This document shows, one piece after another, positions 17,676-25,832 of a stretch of 48,011 nucleotides of DNA. The notes below the pieces were generated by a model. It was not told the DNA's origin and searched no databases. It saw only the letters and a list, made by a program, of their open reading frames with translations. Origin of the DNA: an uncultured Lachnospiraceae bacterium (GTDB lineage: Bacteria > Bacillota > Clostridia > Lachnospirales > Lachnospiraceae); NCBI GenBank assembly GCA_947570615.1, contig CANOVJ010000028.1:1-48011 (forward strand), written 5' to 3'. The translations under genes were made by a program, and so were the position numbers. Numbering within the stretch: the stretch's first letter is position 1; each line of letters starts with the position of its first letter.

Positions 17676-17908
17676 CCCCGGCCTCCTTTCCCGATCCCCG
17701 GATCGTGTTCCGTCCCTGCGGCATCTGCAAAGTATGATTTCACATTTTCGATGATGGTATCCAGAAGCTCCAGCTGCGTTTCCCTGGACAGTCCCTTCCC
17801 GCCCAGGCTTCTCTGCGCATATAAAACCGTGCGCAGATTCATTCTGCCCCGAATGTACTCAGTGGGTATATCGCCTTCAATCTGAATGTGGATATGATTT
17901 CCGTCCAT
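17669..17908 (-). CDS. 79-aa small protein upstream of recombinase 1
   Basis: A soluble 79-aa protein beginning MDGNHIHIQIEGDIP, with a predicted helix around SRETQLELLDTIIENVKSYF. I do not recognise a family with certainty. GGGAGGA lies six bases before the ATG, and its end overlaps the recombinase start by seven bases, so the two are translationally coupled. It is the first gene of the island operon, transcribed from the right attachment end. The position fits a directionality factor or regulator of the recombinase; that is inference from context only. Confidence 0.75.
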   Translation of the reverse strand: MDGNHIHIQIEGDIPTEYIRGRMNLRTVLYAQRSLGGKGLSRETQLELLDTIIENVKSYFADAAGTEHDPGIGKGGRGC

Positions 17909-17939
17909 TAAATCCTCCCGTTGTTGCGGGTATTGGTCT

Positions 17940-17945
17940 ATTATA
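17940..17945 (-). promoter_or_regulatory. -10 box of the element 1 operon, inside the attachment arm
   Basis: A perfect TATAAT on the minus strand, 32 bases before the first gene and 35 bases from the crossover. No strong -35 box is seen at 17 bases; TGGACA is too close (12 bases). The promoter overlaps the region expected to bind recombinase, so recombinase binding could control its own operon. Confidence 0.5.
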
Positions 17946-17975
17946 TGCGGTAGATGATGTCCATCATTTCACCAT

Positions 17976-17981
17976 CGGTAA
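17976..17981. other. attR of element 1 (core CGGTAA)
   Basis: The right junction with the same CGGTAA as 7884-7889. Host coding homology resumes at once as AAA TCT ACC CTG (Lys-Ser-Thr-Leu). Mirror copies of the left-end motifs lie at 17971-17976 (ACCATC) and 17960-17963 (TCCA). Confidence 0.85.
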
Positions 17982-18609
17982 ATCTACCCTGCTCTCCATC
18001 ATCGCAGGGCTCCTTACACCCGAATCCGGGCAGATCCTGCTAAATGAGGAAGAACAGGAAAAGATTCGTATCGGTTACATGCTCCAGCAGGATCATCTCC
18101 TGGAATGGCGCACCATCTGGAAAAATATTCTGCTGGGGCCGGAAATCAACAAATGCCTGTCCCCGGAAAAAGAGGCGCTGGCCGAAAAGCTTCTGAAGGA
18201 TTACGGCCTGTACCGTTTTAAGGATAAACGTCCCGGCGAGCTCTCCGGCGGCATGAAGCAGCGGGCCGCCCTGATCCGGACCATGGTCATGGAGCCGGGT
18301 CTTCTGCTTTTAGATGAGCCCTTCAGCGCGCTGGACTATCAGACGAGACTGATGGTCTCCGCCGATATCGGAAATATCATCCGCTCCAGCGGCATCACCG
18401 CCATCCTGATCACCCATGATCTGTCGGAGGCCATCTCCCTGGCGGACCGGATCCTTGTGCTGACCAGACGCCCCGCCACCATCAAAAAAAATATTCCGGT
18501 TCAACTCACCCTGCCGGAGAATACTCCCCTGGCGGCAAGAAATGCCCCGGAATTTCAGGAACTGTTCAGTTTACTGTGGAAGGAGATTTCGGATGAATAT
18601 AAAGGCTAG
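17980..18609 (+). pseudogene. NitT/TauT-type ABC importer ATPase, 3' part (split by element 1)
   Basis: The 209 codons that complete the ATPase begun at 7750. They start with KSTLLSIIAGLL (rest of Walker A), then the Q-loop IGYMLQQDHLLEW, the ABC signature LSGGMKQRAAL, Walker B LLLLDEPFSALD, and the H-loop ILITHDLSEA. All key residues are intact and no stop interrupts the frame. No ribosome site or start codon is found at its 5' end, so in the inserted state it should not yield a working ATPase. Its stop overlaps the start of the permease gene by 17 bases. Confidence 0.93.
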
Positions 18610-19378
18610 TCAACGCAGACAACAGAGGGCACAGCTGACAGGGGCGTCCTGTGCGCAGGTGCAGGCGCAGCCACAGGCCGACTCCGCCCTGGAGCCCCTT
18701 ACCGCCCAGCAGCTCTATATCAGAGATCACCACCGGCATCACCACATGGTCACCGTGCTGCGCATCCTTGTCCTGATCCTCTTTCTCTCCCTGTGGGAAG
18801 CTGCCGGACGTCTGGAGTGGATCGATACATTCTTTTTCAGCAGCCCGACAATGGTGGCTTCGTTTTTCGTCCAGATGCTCAGGGACGGATCCTTCTTCAC
18901 CCACACAGGGATCACCCTGCTGGAAACGCTTCTGAGCTTTGCGCTGGTCACGGTCATCTCTGTGCTCTGCGCCACCCTTCTGTGGTACTCAAAAACCCTC
19001 TCGGAGATCACCGAGCCTTATCTGGTGGTCTTAAACAGTCTTCCCAAATCCGCCCTGGCGCCTCTGTTTATCGTGTGGCTGGGCACGGGAATCAACACGA
19101 TCATCGTGGCAGGTATCTCCGTCGCCGTCTTCGGCTCCGTGATCAGCCTCTACACCAGCTTCCGGCAGGTGGACAGCGAGAAGCTCAAGCTTATCCGCAC
19201 CCTGGGCGGCAGCCGTATCGACGCTTTCCACAAGGTGGTGCTGCCCTCCTCCATTCCGGCCATCTTAAGCAATATGAAGGTGAATATCGGCCTGGCGCTG
19301 GTGGGCGTGATCATCGGGGAATTCCTGGCGGCCAGGAGAGGGCTTGGGTATCTGATTATCTATGGGTCGCAGGTGTTC
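18593..19378 (+). pseudogene. NitT/TauT-type ABC importer permease, 5' part (split by element 2)
   Basis: The first 262 codons of a membrane permease: a Gln/Ala-rich cytoplasmic tail of about 50 residues, then hydrophobic segments from VLRILVLILFLSLWEAA onward, and the EAA loop (LKLIRTLGGSRIDAFHKVVLPSSIPAIL) that docks on the ATPase. The frame ends as YGSQVF, then runs into element 2 and stops at 19384. AAGGAGA lies seven bases before the ATG at 18593. The missing last 34 codons are at 25879-25983. Joined, they give a 296-aa permease with the expected final transmembrane helix. Confidence 0.93.
19376..19378. other. attL of element 2 (core TTC)
   Basis: Left junction in the permease codon for Phe (GTG TTC). 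Inside the element the arm AGGTGATGAGCGGAAATGAT follows directly and is mirrored at the right end. Confidence 0.85.
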
Positions 19379-19454
19379 AGGTGATGAGCGGAAATGATAA
19401 ACAACGTTTCATTTTGTCCCGGCCCTCAACGATCCTCTATAAAAAGTCTATGAT

Positions 19455-21134
19455 TCAGGATCCCCTTTCCGTCTTTGTCCCGCGCCGGCGAATGGCGTCC
19501 CGCGTCCAGGGCAGGCGGAGCGGGGCAGGAGCGTCCCCCTCTGTTCCGGGAGCGGATAAATCACGCGCATCCCCAATCCCCATCCGTGCCCCCGGCTCAA
19601 AGGAAACCTCCATGTAATCGGGAAACACCCTGATTCGGGAAATGGCCTCCATCATTTCCCCGGTCTGCGCCTGCCTGATCACGCCTGCTTCCAGCCTTTC
19701 CCGGATCGTTTCCATCCTGCGCTGCGGCCCGCCATTGTGACAGACGTCGCTTTCCATCTGACGCTGTTCCTCCAGCCGGGCTTCTGCGGAGTTTAGCTCT
19801 TCATTTTTCATCCGAAAGTCGGCGTCCGGGATAACCCCCTCCAGCAGCTTATCCAGCAGAATCCTCTTCTGCCGGGTGATCTGATCCCTGGCCTTTTTCA
19901 GGCGGTGCTCCCCGGAATATGAATCATCTCCCCCCAGGGCCTTTTGCAGTATTGTCAGCGTCTCCCTTAAGAGACGGTCCCTGCGCGTCTCCTGCTCCTG
20001 CTCCGTGTAAAGCTGTTCCAGCATTGCCAGGAGTCTTCCCTCCTCCAGATGCACGTTATCGCATCCCCTCCCCTCCTCCTTCTGCGTCTTTCTGATCCCG
20101 TCTCTGCGCATGCAGGGATCCCTCCTGCCATTCTGGAGATAGTTGCTGCATTTCCACTCGGTCACTCCCCCGCTTTTATTCCGCCGCGTCACACGGTAAA
20201 AGGGACTCCCGCAGAGGCCGCAGACCAGCTTCCCGGACAGATCATACTTCCCCGGCCTGCCTCCCTTTACAGACACGCCGTCCTGGTTTTTCTCCTGTCT
20301 CCTCTGATCCAGCCCCCGGTTCGCCCTCTCAAAGAGCTCCCCGTCCACAATCGGCGGCAGGACATTTTCATGCAGTATCCACTCCGAGGGCAGATTTTTG
20401 CAGACCCGTTTACTTTCAAAGTCATAATGTTGCCGGTTCTGAACCACGGTTCCCTTATAAATGGGGTTCCGGATGATATTCCGGATCAGGGAAGGGCCAA
20501 GCTTTCTTCCCTGATGATTCCGGTATCCATTCTGATAAAGAATCTCCGCCGCAGAGTGTGTGCCATACCCGCCGGCCGAGAGTTCAAAAATCATTCGAAT
20601 CATCCCGGCCTCCGCCTCATCGATCACGACCCTCTTATCCGGCATCTTCTTATACCCATAAGTCCGGTTCGTGAATACAAAGCTTTTTCCCTCTCTCTGC
20701 CGATTCCGGTGGGCGTTGTTGATCTTCTTGCTCAGCTCCCGGCTGTATTCCTCTGCCAGTATGGCCCTGATCCCGGAAATCAGCGCGTCGTCCGGCGTAT
20801 AGAATTTACCCTCCAGATACATATAGAGACGCTTGTTGTTTTTCTGCATCCGATCCAGGAACAGGTACCAGTCCTTCGTGTTGCGCATAAGCCGATCCTG
20901 GCTTTTGATTACGATAATGTCAAACTTATCGCTCTCCAGATCCTGGTAAAGCCGGTTATATTCGCTTCGCCCCTTCGAGGTGGTGCCGCTTCTGGCCTCC
21001 ACATAGAAATCCACAAGCTCCCACCCCTCCCTGGCGGCGCAGGCTCTGGATTCCCGTACCTGCTTTGCAAGCGCGTCCTTCTGCGCCTCCTCCTCCGTAC
21101 TGCATCGGTTGTAGATCACTGCGCGAAGACTCAA
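19455..21134 (-). CDS. large serine recombinase of element 2
   Basis: A 559-aa recombinase distinct from that of element 1. The resolvase domain has catalytic Ser12 in YNRCST and the KSQDRLMRNTKDW motif. A recombinase domain follows (TYGYKKMPDKR ... RNIIRNPIYKGTVV), then a zinc ribbon (CGLCGSPFYRV ... WKCSNYLQNGRRDPC) and a C-terminal coiled coil. The start is TTG at 21134, placed by AAGGAGG ten bases upstream and by homology. That TTG overlaps the TGA of the 41-aa gene as TTGA. The stop lies 77 bases from the left end of the element. No lesion is seen. Confidence 0.95.
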   Translation of the reverse strand: MSLRAVIYNRCSTEEEAQKDALAKQVRESRACAAREGWELVDFYVEARSGTTSKGRSEYNRLYQDLESDKFDIIVIKSQDRLMRNTKDWYLFLDRMQKNNKRLYMYLEGKFYTPDDALISGIRAILAEEYSRELSKKINNAHRNRQREGKSFVFTNRTYGYKKMPDKRVVIDEAEAGMIRMIFELSAGGYGTHSAAEILYQNGYRNHQGRKLGPSLIRNIIRNPIYKGTVVQNRQHYDFESKRVCKNLPSEWILHENVLPPIVDGELFERANRGLDQRRQEKNQDGVSVKGGRPGKYDLSGKLVCGLCGSPFYRVTRRNKSGGVTEWKCSNYLQNGRRDPCMRRDGIRKTQKEEGRGCDNVHLEEGRLLAMLEQLYTEQEQETRRDRLLRETLTILQKALGGDDSYSGEHRLKKARDQITRQKRILLDKLLEGVIPDADFRMKNEELNSAEARLEEQRQMESDVCHNGGPQRRMETIRERLEAGVIRQAQTGEMMEAISRIRVFPDYMEVSFEPGARMGIGDARDLSAPGTEGDAPAPLRLPWTRDAIRRRGTKTERGS

Positions 21135-21256
21135 CTGCTCTCTTCCTCCTTTCTGATCTGACGCAGCATCCTGAGCTGTTCTTCCTGAGAAATGAGCTTT
21201 TCCCGCAGCAAAATGCGGGAAATCTGTTCCAGTATTTTTTTATCTTCCCGGGACAT
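21131..21256 (-). CDS. 41-aa SHOCT-like protein upstream of recombinase 2
   Basis: A short, helical, charged protein whose core ILLREKLISQEEQLRMLRQI resembles the SHOCT motif (short C-terminal-type domain with a Lys/Leu helix, a turn, then a Glu-Glu helix). AGGAGG lies seven bases before the ATG. Its TGA overlaps the TTG start of the recombinase, so the two are coupled. Its place matches that of the 79-aa protein before recombinase 1, but the sequences are unrelated by eye. A role in recombination control is plausible and unproven. Confidence 0.75.
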   Translation of the reverse strand: MSREDKKILEQISRILLREKLISQEEQLRMLRQIRKEEESS

Positions 21257-21412
21257 GGCGCTGCCTCCTGGAGCTATATTTTATACTTTTTTTATATTCA
21301 GAGTGTTTTTGTTTTAAAACACATATGTTAAACTGTTTTTATGCCCTGAGGAATCCGCAGGCTCGGCCTGATATTCCTCAGACCGCAGGATTGTCACGGG
21401 GAGGAAATGCGG
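21257..21412. promoter_or_regulatory. divergent control region of element 2 with operator-like repeats
   Basis: The stretch separates the leftward recombinase operon from the rightward exporter operon. It is AT-rich and holds GTTTTAAAAC (21311-21320), ACATATGT (21321-21328) and a perfect nine-base inverted repeat CTGAGGAAT (21346-21354) / ATTCCTCAG (21373-21381) in the exporter leader. TATAAA on the minus strand near 21285 may be the recombinase -10 box. No regulator gene is in the element, so a host regulator or the recombinase would have to act here. Confidence 0.5.
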
Positions 21413-22117
21413 ATGGATTCTTTTGTTGAATTTAAAAATGTCGGCAAGACGTATCATATGGGGGAAGTGGACATTGAGGCGCTCAGGGATGTGAATTTCA
21501 CCATCAGAAAGGGGGAATTCTGCGTGGTGGTGGGCGCCTCCGGCGCCGGAAAAACAACGATCCTGAATATTTTAGGGGGAATGGACTCGCTCTCCTGCGG
21601 GCAGGTTTTTCTGGATGGCCAGGAAATCTCCTCCTACAACAAAAAGAAGCTGACTGCCTACAGGCGTTTTGATATCGGTTTTGTCTTTCAGTTTTACAAT
21701 CTGGTGCAGAATCTCACCGCCCTTGAAAATGTGGAGCTGGCGGCCCAGATCTGCAGAGATCCGCTGGACGCCATGTCGGTTCTGGAGATGGTGGGCCTCA
21801 AAGACAGGGCGGGAAATTTCCCCGCCCAGCTCTCCGGCGGGGAACAGCAAAGGGTTGCCATCGCCAGAGCCCTGGCCAAAAACCCCAAGCTTCTGCTCTG
21901 CGACGAGCCCACCGGAGCCCTGGACTACAATACGGGCAAGGCGGTTTTGAAGCTGCTGCAGGATGCCTGCCGCAAAAGTGGAATGACCGTGGTAGTGATT
22001 ACCCACAATCAGGCGCTGACCGCCATGGCGGACAGAATTATCACCGTAAAAAGCGGGACCGTGCGGAAGATGGAGCTGAACGAACACATTGTGCCGGTGG
22101 AGGAAATCGAATGGTAA
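21413..22117 (+). CDS. ABC transporter ATPase, MacB/LolD type
   Basis: The 234-aa ATPase has Walker [10 protein letters not shown] near residue 40, Q-loop [19 protein letters not shown], signature [15 protein letters not shown], Walker [14 protein letters not shown] and H-loop VVITHN. The [14 protein letters not shown] stretch and the DEPTGALD motif mark the exporter-like MacB/LolD/FtsE/BceA group. GGGGAGG lies eight bases before the ATG at 21413; an ATG two codons earlier (21407) is too close to it. It powers the FtsX-like permease encoded 79 bases downstream. Such pairs act on lipoproteins, peptides or cell-wall targets; the substrate here is unknown. Confidence 0.93.
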   Translation: MDSFVEFKNVGKTYHMGEVDIEALRDVNFTIRKGEFCVVVGASGAGKTTILNILGGMDSLSCGQVFLDGQEISSYNKKKLTAYRRFDIGFVFQFYNLVQNLTALENVELAAQICRDPLDAMSVLEMVGLKDRAGNFPAQLSGGEQQRVAIARALAKNPKLLLCDEPTGALDYNTGKAVLKLLQDACRKSGMTVVVITHNQALTAMADRIITVKSGTVRKMELNEHIVPVEEIEW

Positions 22118-22196
22118 CGCCTCCCGGGGGAAGGAACAGGAAACGTCACAGATTTTTCCTGACAGCATTTGTCATGAGCGGTATGGGAGTGAATGG

Positions 22197-25100
22197 ATGA
22201 GCAGTGGAATGATTAAGACTACGGTCAGGGAGATCAGAGGAAGCCTTGGACGGTATATGGCCATTCTGGCAATCGTGATGCTGGGCGTGGGACTCTTTAC
22301 GGGGTTAAAGGCCACCACCCCCGCCATGCTTGCCACGGAGAGCACCTATCTGACGGAACAGAATTTTTTTGATTTCCGCCTCCTGTCCACCCTGGGCTTT
22401 TCACAGGAAAGTGTGGACGCTCTCACACAGCTTAAGGATATCGCTGACGCGGAGGGGGCGATTTCCGTGGACGCGATCTGTACCCTGGGCGAGATGGGCG
22501 AGATATACAAATTCCACACCATCCCTCAGAAAATCAACCGGGTGGTACTCACGGCAGGCCGGATGCCGGAGCGCGCCGACGAGTGTCTTCTGGATTCCGC
22601 TCTGTACGGGGAAGCCGCCATCGGTTCTCAGATCACGGTGACGGACGACAACGACGAGGATACGCTGGAGATGTTTAAGACCCGCACCTTTACCGCTGTG
22701 GGAGTCGTCCGTACGCCATACTATATCAATTTCGAGCGGGGAACCACCTCCATCAGCGACGGAAAAATCGGCGCCTTTCTTTACGTGCCCCGGGAAGCCT
22801 TCGACTGTGATTATCTCACAGAGATCTATGTGACGGCCAGAGAGAAATATGATGTTTACACCGATGAATATGAATCCTACATCGAGTCCGTCACCGATTC
22901 GGTGGAGGAAACGACAGAGCTTCTGGCCGGGAACAGGTATGAAGAGCTTAAGGACACGGCGCAGGAGAAAATCGACGACGCCCAGACGGAGCTGGACGAC
23001 AAAAGGGCCGAGGCCCAAAGGGAGCTGGACGACGCCTGGCAGAAGATCCTGGACGGTGAGCAGGAGATCGCCGACGGCGAGCAGGAAATCCTGGACGGCG
23101 AGAAAAAAATCGCCAACGGCCAGAAGGAGATCGCCGACAGCAAACAGGAAATCGCGGACGCCGAGCAGGAGATCCTGGACGGCGAAAAGGAAATCGCCGA
23201 GAAGGAACAGGAGCTTCTGGATGCGGACGAGGAGCTGAAATATCACGAGTGGGAAATCTTCGCCAACGAGCTGGAGCTGTCCCAGTCCTGGGATAGGCTG
23301 GAGGAAGCAAAGGAGGAGTTAAAGCAGCAGGAGGAGAAACTGGCCGGGCAGGAGGCTCCGCTGATCGAACAGGAGGAAGCGCTTCTTGCCCAGGAGGCGG
23401 AATTAACGGAGCAGGCAGCACAGCTGGAGCGCCAGGAGGCGGAGCTTGGCAGCGCGGCAGGGGAACTGGCCGGTAAGGAAGCGGAGCTGGCGGCGCAGGA
23501 AAACGAGCTAATCACACAGGAGGCTGAATTGGAGGCAGGCCATCAGGCCGGAATCGTTTCCGATCAGGAGTATAATGATGGCATGGCCGGGATCGAAGCC
23601 GGCCGCCAGAAAATCGCCGCATACAGATCCCAGCTTGAAGCCGCCGGCTCCCAGATCCAGTCCGGACTTGCACAGATCCGGTCCGGCAAAGCCCAGCTCT
23701 CGGACGGCCTCTCCCAGCTCCGCTCCGGACTTGCACAGATCCAGTCCTACAGAGGGCAGTTCCAGGAGGGCTGGGATGAGATCAGAGAGGCCAAAGCCAA
23801 ACTCAAGCACAACGAAAAGGTTCTTCTGGAGGCGCAGGACCAGCTACAGTCGGCAAAATCAGAGGTCACAGACGCCAGAGCCGAATGGGAGGACGGAAAG
23901 GTTCAGCTGGAAGATGCCAGGACAGAGCTGGAGGAGGGAAAGGCAGAGCTGGCCGACGGCAGGGAAAAGCTGGCAAAGGCGCAGAAGGATATCGAAAAGG
24001 CCCGCAGGGATCTGGAGGAAGGCAGAGAAGAGCTGGCCGACGGCAGGACAGAGCTGGCGGACGCCAGGGTGGAATACAGCAATGCAAAAGAGGAATTTGA
24101 CACGGAGGTGGCGGACGCTCAGCAGAAAATTGACGACGCCAGACAGGAGCTGGCCGACCTTGAAGCGCCGGACACTTATGTCCTTGACCGGAATACCAAC
24201 GTGGGCTATGCATGCTACGAGAGCGACTCCAATATTGTGGCGGCCATTGCCAATGTATTCCCCGTATTTTTCTTTCTGGTCGCCGCTCTCATCTGCATGA
24301 CCACCATGAACAGAATGGTCGAGGAGCAGAGAACCCAGATCGGCGTGCTCAAGGCCCTTGGCTACGGAAACGGGGCCATCATGGGGAAATTCCTGTTCTA
24401 CGCCGGTTCCGCGGCGGCGGTTGGAGCGATCCTTGGATGCGTCATCGGCACCTGGCTTTTCCCCAGGGTCATATGGATTGGCTATGGAATCATGTACAGT
24501 ATGGGGGAAATCGAATACTATTTTGACTTCCCGCTGGCCCTCCTGTCCACAGCGGTATCTCTCCTGTGCTCCATGGGCGCGGCATACTTTTCATGCCGGC
24601 ATGAGCTGATCAGTGTTCCGGCCAGTCTGATCCGCCCGAAATCACCCAAAAGCGGCAAGCGGATCTTTCTTGAGCGGATCACATTTATCTGGCGCAGAAT
24701 GAAGTTTCTGCACAAGGTTTCCGTGAGGAATATTATCAGATATAAGAAGCGGTTCTTTATGATGATCCTGGGCATCAGCGGCTGTACCGCCCTGCTCGTC
24801 ACAGGCTTTGGCATTCGGGACTCCGTCATGAATATCGCGGAATTACAGTATGACGAAATCCAGATATACGACATCGACGTCACTTTTTCGGAGAGTATTT
24901 CGCCCAGGGAGTCCGAGGAGCTGACAGAGCAGACAGGACATATCCTCTCAGACATTGCTTTCCGCAATGAAAGGAGCATGGATCTGGACTTTGGTGGCCG
25001 GACCAAATCCGTCTATCTGGAAATCCCGCAGGACAGGGAACAGATTGCCGCTTTCCTGAATCTGCATACCACAGACGGCGCAAAAATCCCCTGGCCGAAA

Positions 25101-25832
25101 ACAGGCGAGGCCGTCCTCAGCGAAAAAATAGCGGAAACTATGGGAATCCAGGCGGGCGACGAGGTGATATTGCGGGACGGCGATATGAACAGCCTGAAAG
25201 TGAAGGTGAGCGCTCTGTGTGAAAATTTTGTCTACAATTACGTTTATGTGGACAGGGAAACCTGGAGGGAGCAGCTCGGCGCGGAGCCGGAATATAAGAG
25301 CGCCTTTGCCCTGGTGAAGGAGGATGTGGATCTTCATGAAGCCGCGGCGGAGATTGCCGACCGGACGGACGTCCTGGCCGTTTCCGTGATTGCGGATATG
25401 CGGGAGCGGATCGCAAACATGATGAAGAGCATGGACTATATCGTGGCGCTGATCATTATCTGCGCGGGCAGCCTTGCCTTTATCGTGCTCTATAACCTGA
25501 CCAACATCAATATCACGGAGCGGATCCGCGAAATCGCCACCATCAAGGTGCTGGGCTTTTATGCCAGGGAGACGGCAGACTACGTTTTTCGGGAGAATCT
25601 GATTCTCACCTTCCTGGGAGCCATTGCAGGGCTTTGGCTTGGGAAATGGCTGCACTGGTTTGTGATGTACAACATCAGAATCGACATGATTTCGTTCAAG
25701 ACCATAATCACCCCCGCAAGTTATCTGCTCAGCCTTTTGTTTACCTTTATTTTCGCCATGCTGGTGAACGCTTTCATGTATTTTAAGCTGGAAAAAATCA
25801 ATATGGCGGAATCCTTAAAGTCCATCGAGTAG
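22197..25832 (+). CDS. FtsX-like ABC permease with a very long extracellular coiled coil
   Basis: The 1211-aa protein has eight predicted membrane segments: one near residues 20-40, three at about 680-800 (FFFLVAALICMTTMNRMVEEQRTQIGVLKALGYG marks the FtsX domain), one near 855, and three at about 1080-1195 (second FtsX domain, RIREIATIKVLGF). Between segments 1 and 2 lies about 640 residues, of which some 245-655 are a repetitive coiled coil built of units such as ILDGEQEIADGEQE and LADGRTELADA. It is expected to project into the cell wall. Related giant permeases occur in Clostridia, often with peptide or wall functions. GGGAGTG precedes the ATG at 22197. The stop is only 43 bases from the element's right core. 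Confidence 0.92.
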   Translation: MSSGMIKTTVREIRGSLGRYMAILAIVMLGVGLFTGLKATTPAMLATESTYLTEQNFFDFRLLSTLGFSQESVDALTQLKDIADAEGAISVDAICTLGEMGEIYKFHTIPQKINRVVLTAGRMPERADECLLDSALYGEAAIGSQITVTDDNDEDTLEMFKTRTFTAVGVVRTPYYINFERGTTSISDGKIGAFLYVPREAFDCDYLTEIYVTAREKYDVYTDEYESYIESVTDSVEETTELLAGNRYEELKDTAQEKIDDAQTELDDKRAEAQRELDDAWQKILDGEQEIADGEQEILDGEKKIANGQKEIADSKQEIADAEQEILDGEKEIAEKEQELLDADEELKYHEWEIFANELELSQSWDRLEEAKEELKQQEEKLAGQEAPLIEQEEALLAQEAELTEQAAQLERQEAELGSAAGELAGKEAELAAQENELITQEAELEAGHQAGIVSDQEYNDGMAGIEAGRQKIAAYRSQLEAAGSQIQSGLAQIRSGKAQLSDGLSQLRSGLAQIQSYRGQFQEGWDEIREAKAKLKHNEKVLLEAQDQLQSAKSEVTDARAEWEDGKVQLEDARTELEEGKAELADGREKLAKAQKDIEKARRDLEEGREELADGRTELADARVEYSNAKEEFDTEVADAQQKIDDARQELADLEAPDTYVLDRNTNVGYACYESDSNIVAAIANVFPVFFFLVAALICMTTMNRMVEEQRTQIGVLKALGYGNGAIMGKFLFYAGSAAAVGAILGCVIGTWLFPRVIWIGYGIMYSMGEIEYYFDFPLALLSTAVSLLCSMGAAYFSCRHELISVPASLIRPKSPKSGKRIFLERITFIWRRMKFLHKVSVRNIIRYKKRFFMMILGISGCTALLVTGFGIRDSVMNIAELQYDEIQIYDIDVTFSESISPRESEELTEQTGHILSDIAFRNERSMDLDFGGRTKSVYLEIPQDREQIAAFLNLHTTDGAKIPWPKTGEAVLSEKIAETMGIQAGDEVILRDGDMNSLKVKVSALCENFVYNYVYVDRETWREQLGAEPEYKSAFALVKEDVDLHEAAAEIADRTDVLAVSVIADMRERIANMMKSMDYIVALIIICAGSLAFIVLYNLTNINITERIREIATIKVLGFYARETADYVFRENLILTFLGAIAGLWLGKWLHWFVMYNIRIDMISFKTIITPASYLLSLLFTFIFAMLVNAFMYFKLEKINMAESLKSIE
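22970..24160. repeat. repetitive coding DNA of the coiled coil
   Basis: Many near-identical segments encode Glu/Asp/Ala/Lys-rich heptad-like units (for example GAGATCGCCGACGGCGAGCA variants near 23060-23200, and CTGGCCGACGGCAGG near 23950 and 24035). TCCGGACTTGCACAGATCC also occurs twice (23661 and 23727). Slippage or recombination between units could change coil length without breaking the frame. Confidence 0.8.

Larger units (their letters stand above)
7888..17979. mobile_element. element 1: 10,092-bp serine-recombinase island carrying aryl-acid metabolism genes
   Basis: The island interrupts the importer ATPase gene exactly at the Walker A lysine codon. The boundaries are defined by the split host gene and by the shared core CGGTAA. 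Taking AA (7888-7889 and 17980-17981) as the crossover dinucleotide puts the GATGGT and TGGA motifs symmetrically at +5 to +10 and +18 to +21 on both sides of the reconstructed attP. All nine genes are on the minus strand, from a -10 box beside the right end to a terminator beside the left end. No conjugation, replication, phage or transposase gene is present, so the large serine recombinase is the only visible mobility protein. Element size, ends and cargo are seen directly; mobility is inferred. Confidence 0.9.

Noticed and set aside
7888-17979. Prophage or conjugative element
   Set aside because: No structural, relaxase, replication or coupling genes are present.
18079-18609. A stand-alone ATPase gene starting at ATG 18079
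   Set aside because: That ATG is an internal Met (GYMLQQ). The homologous frame extends upstream to 17980 and lacks only the part at 7750-7889.
22970-24160. CRISPR-like repeat array
   Set aside because: The repeats are in frame, of variable spacing, and encode a coiled coil.
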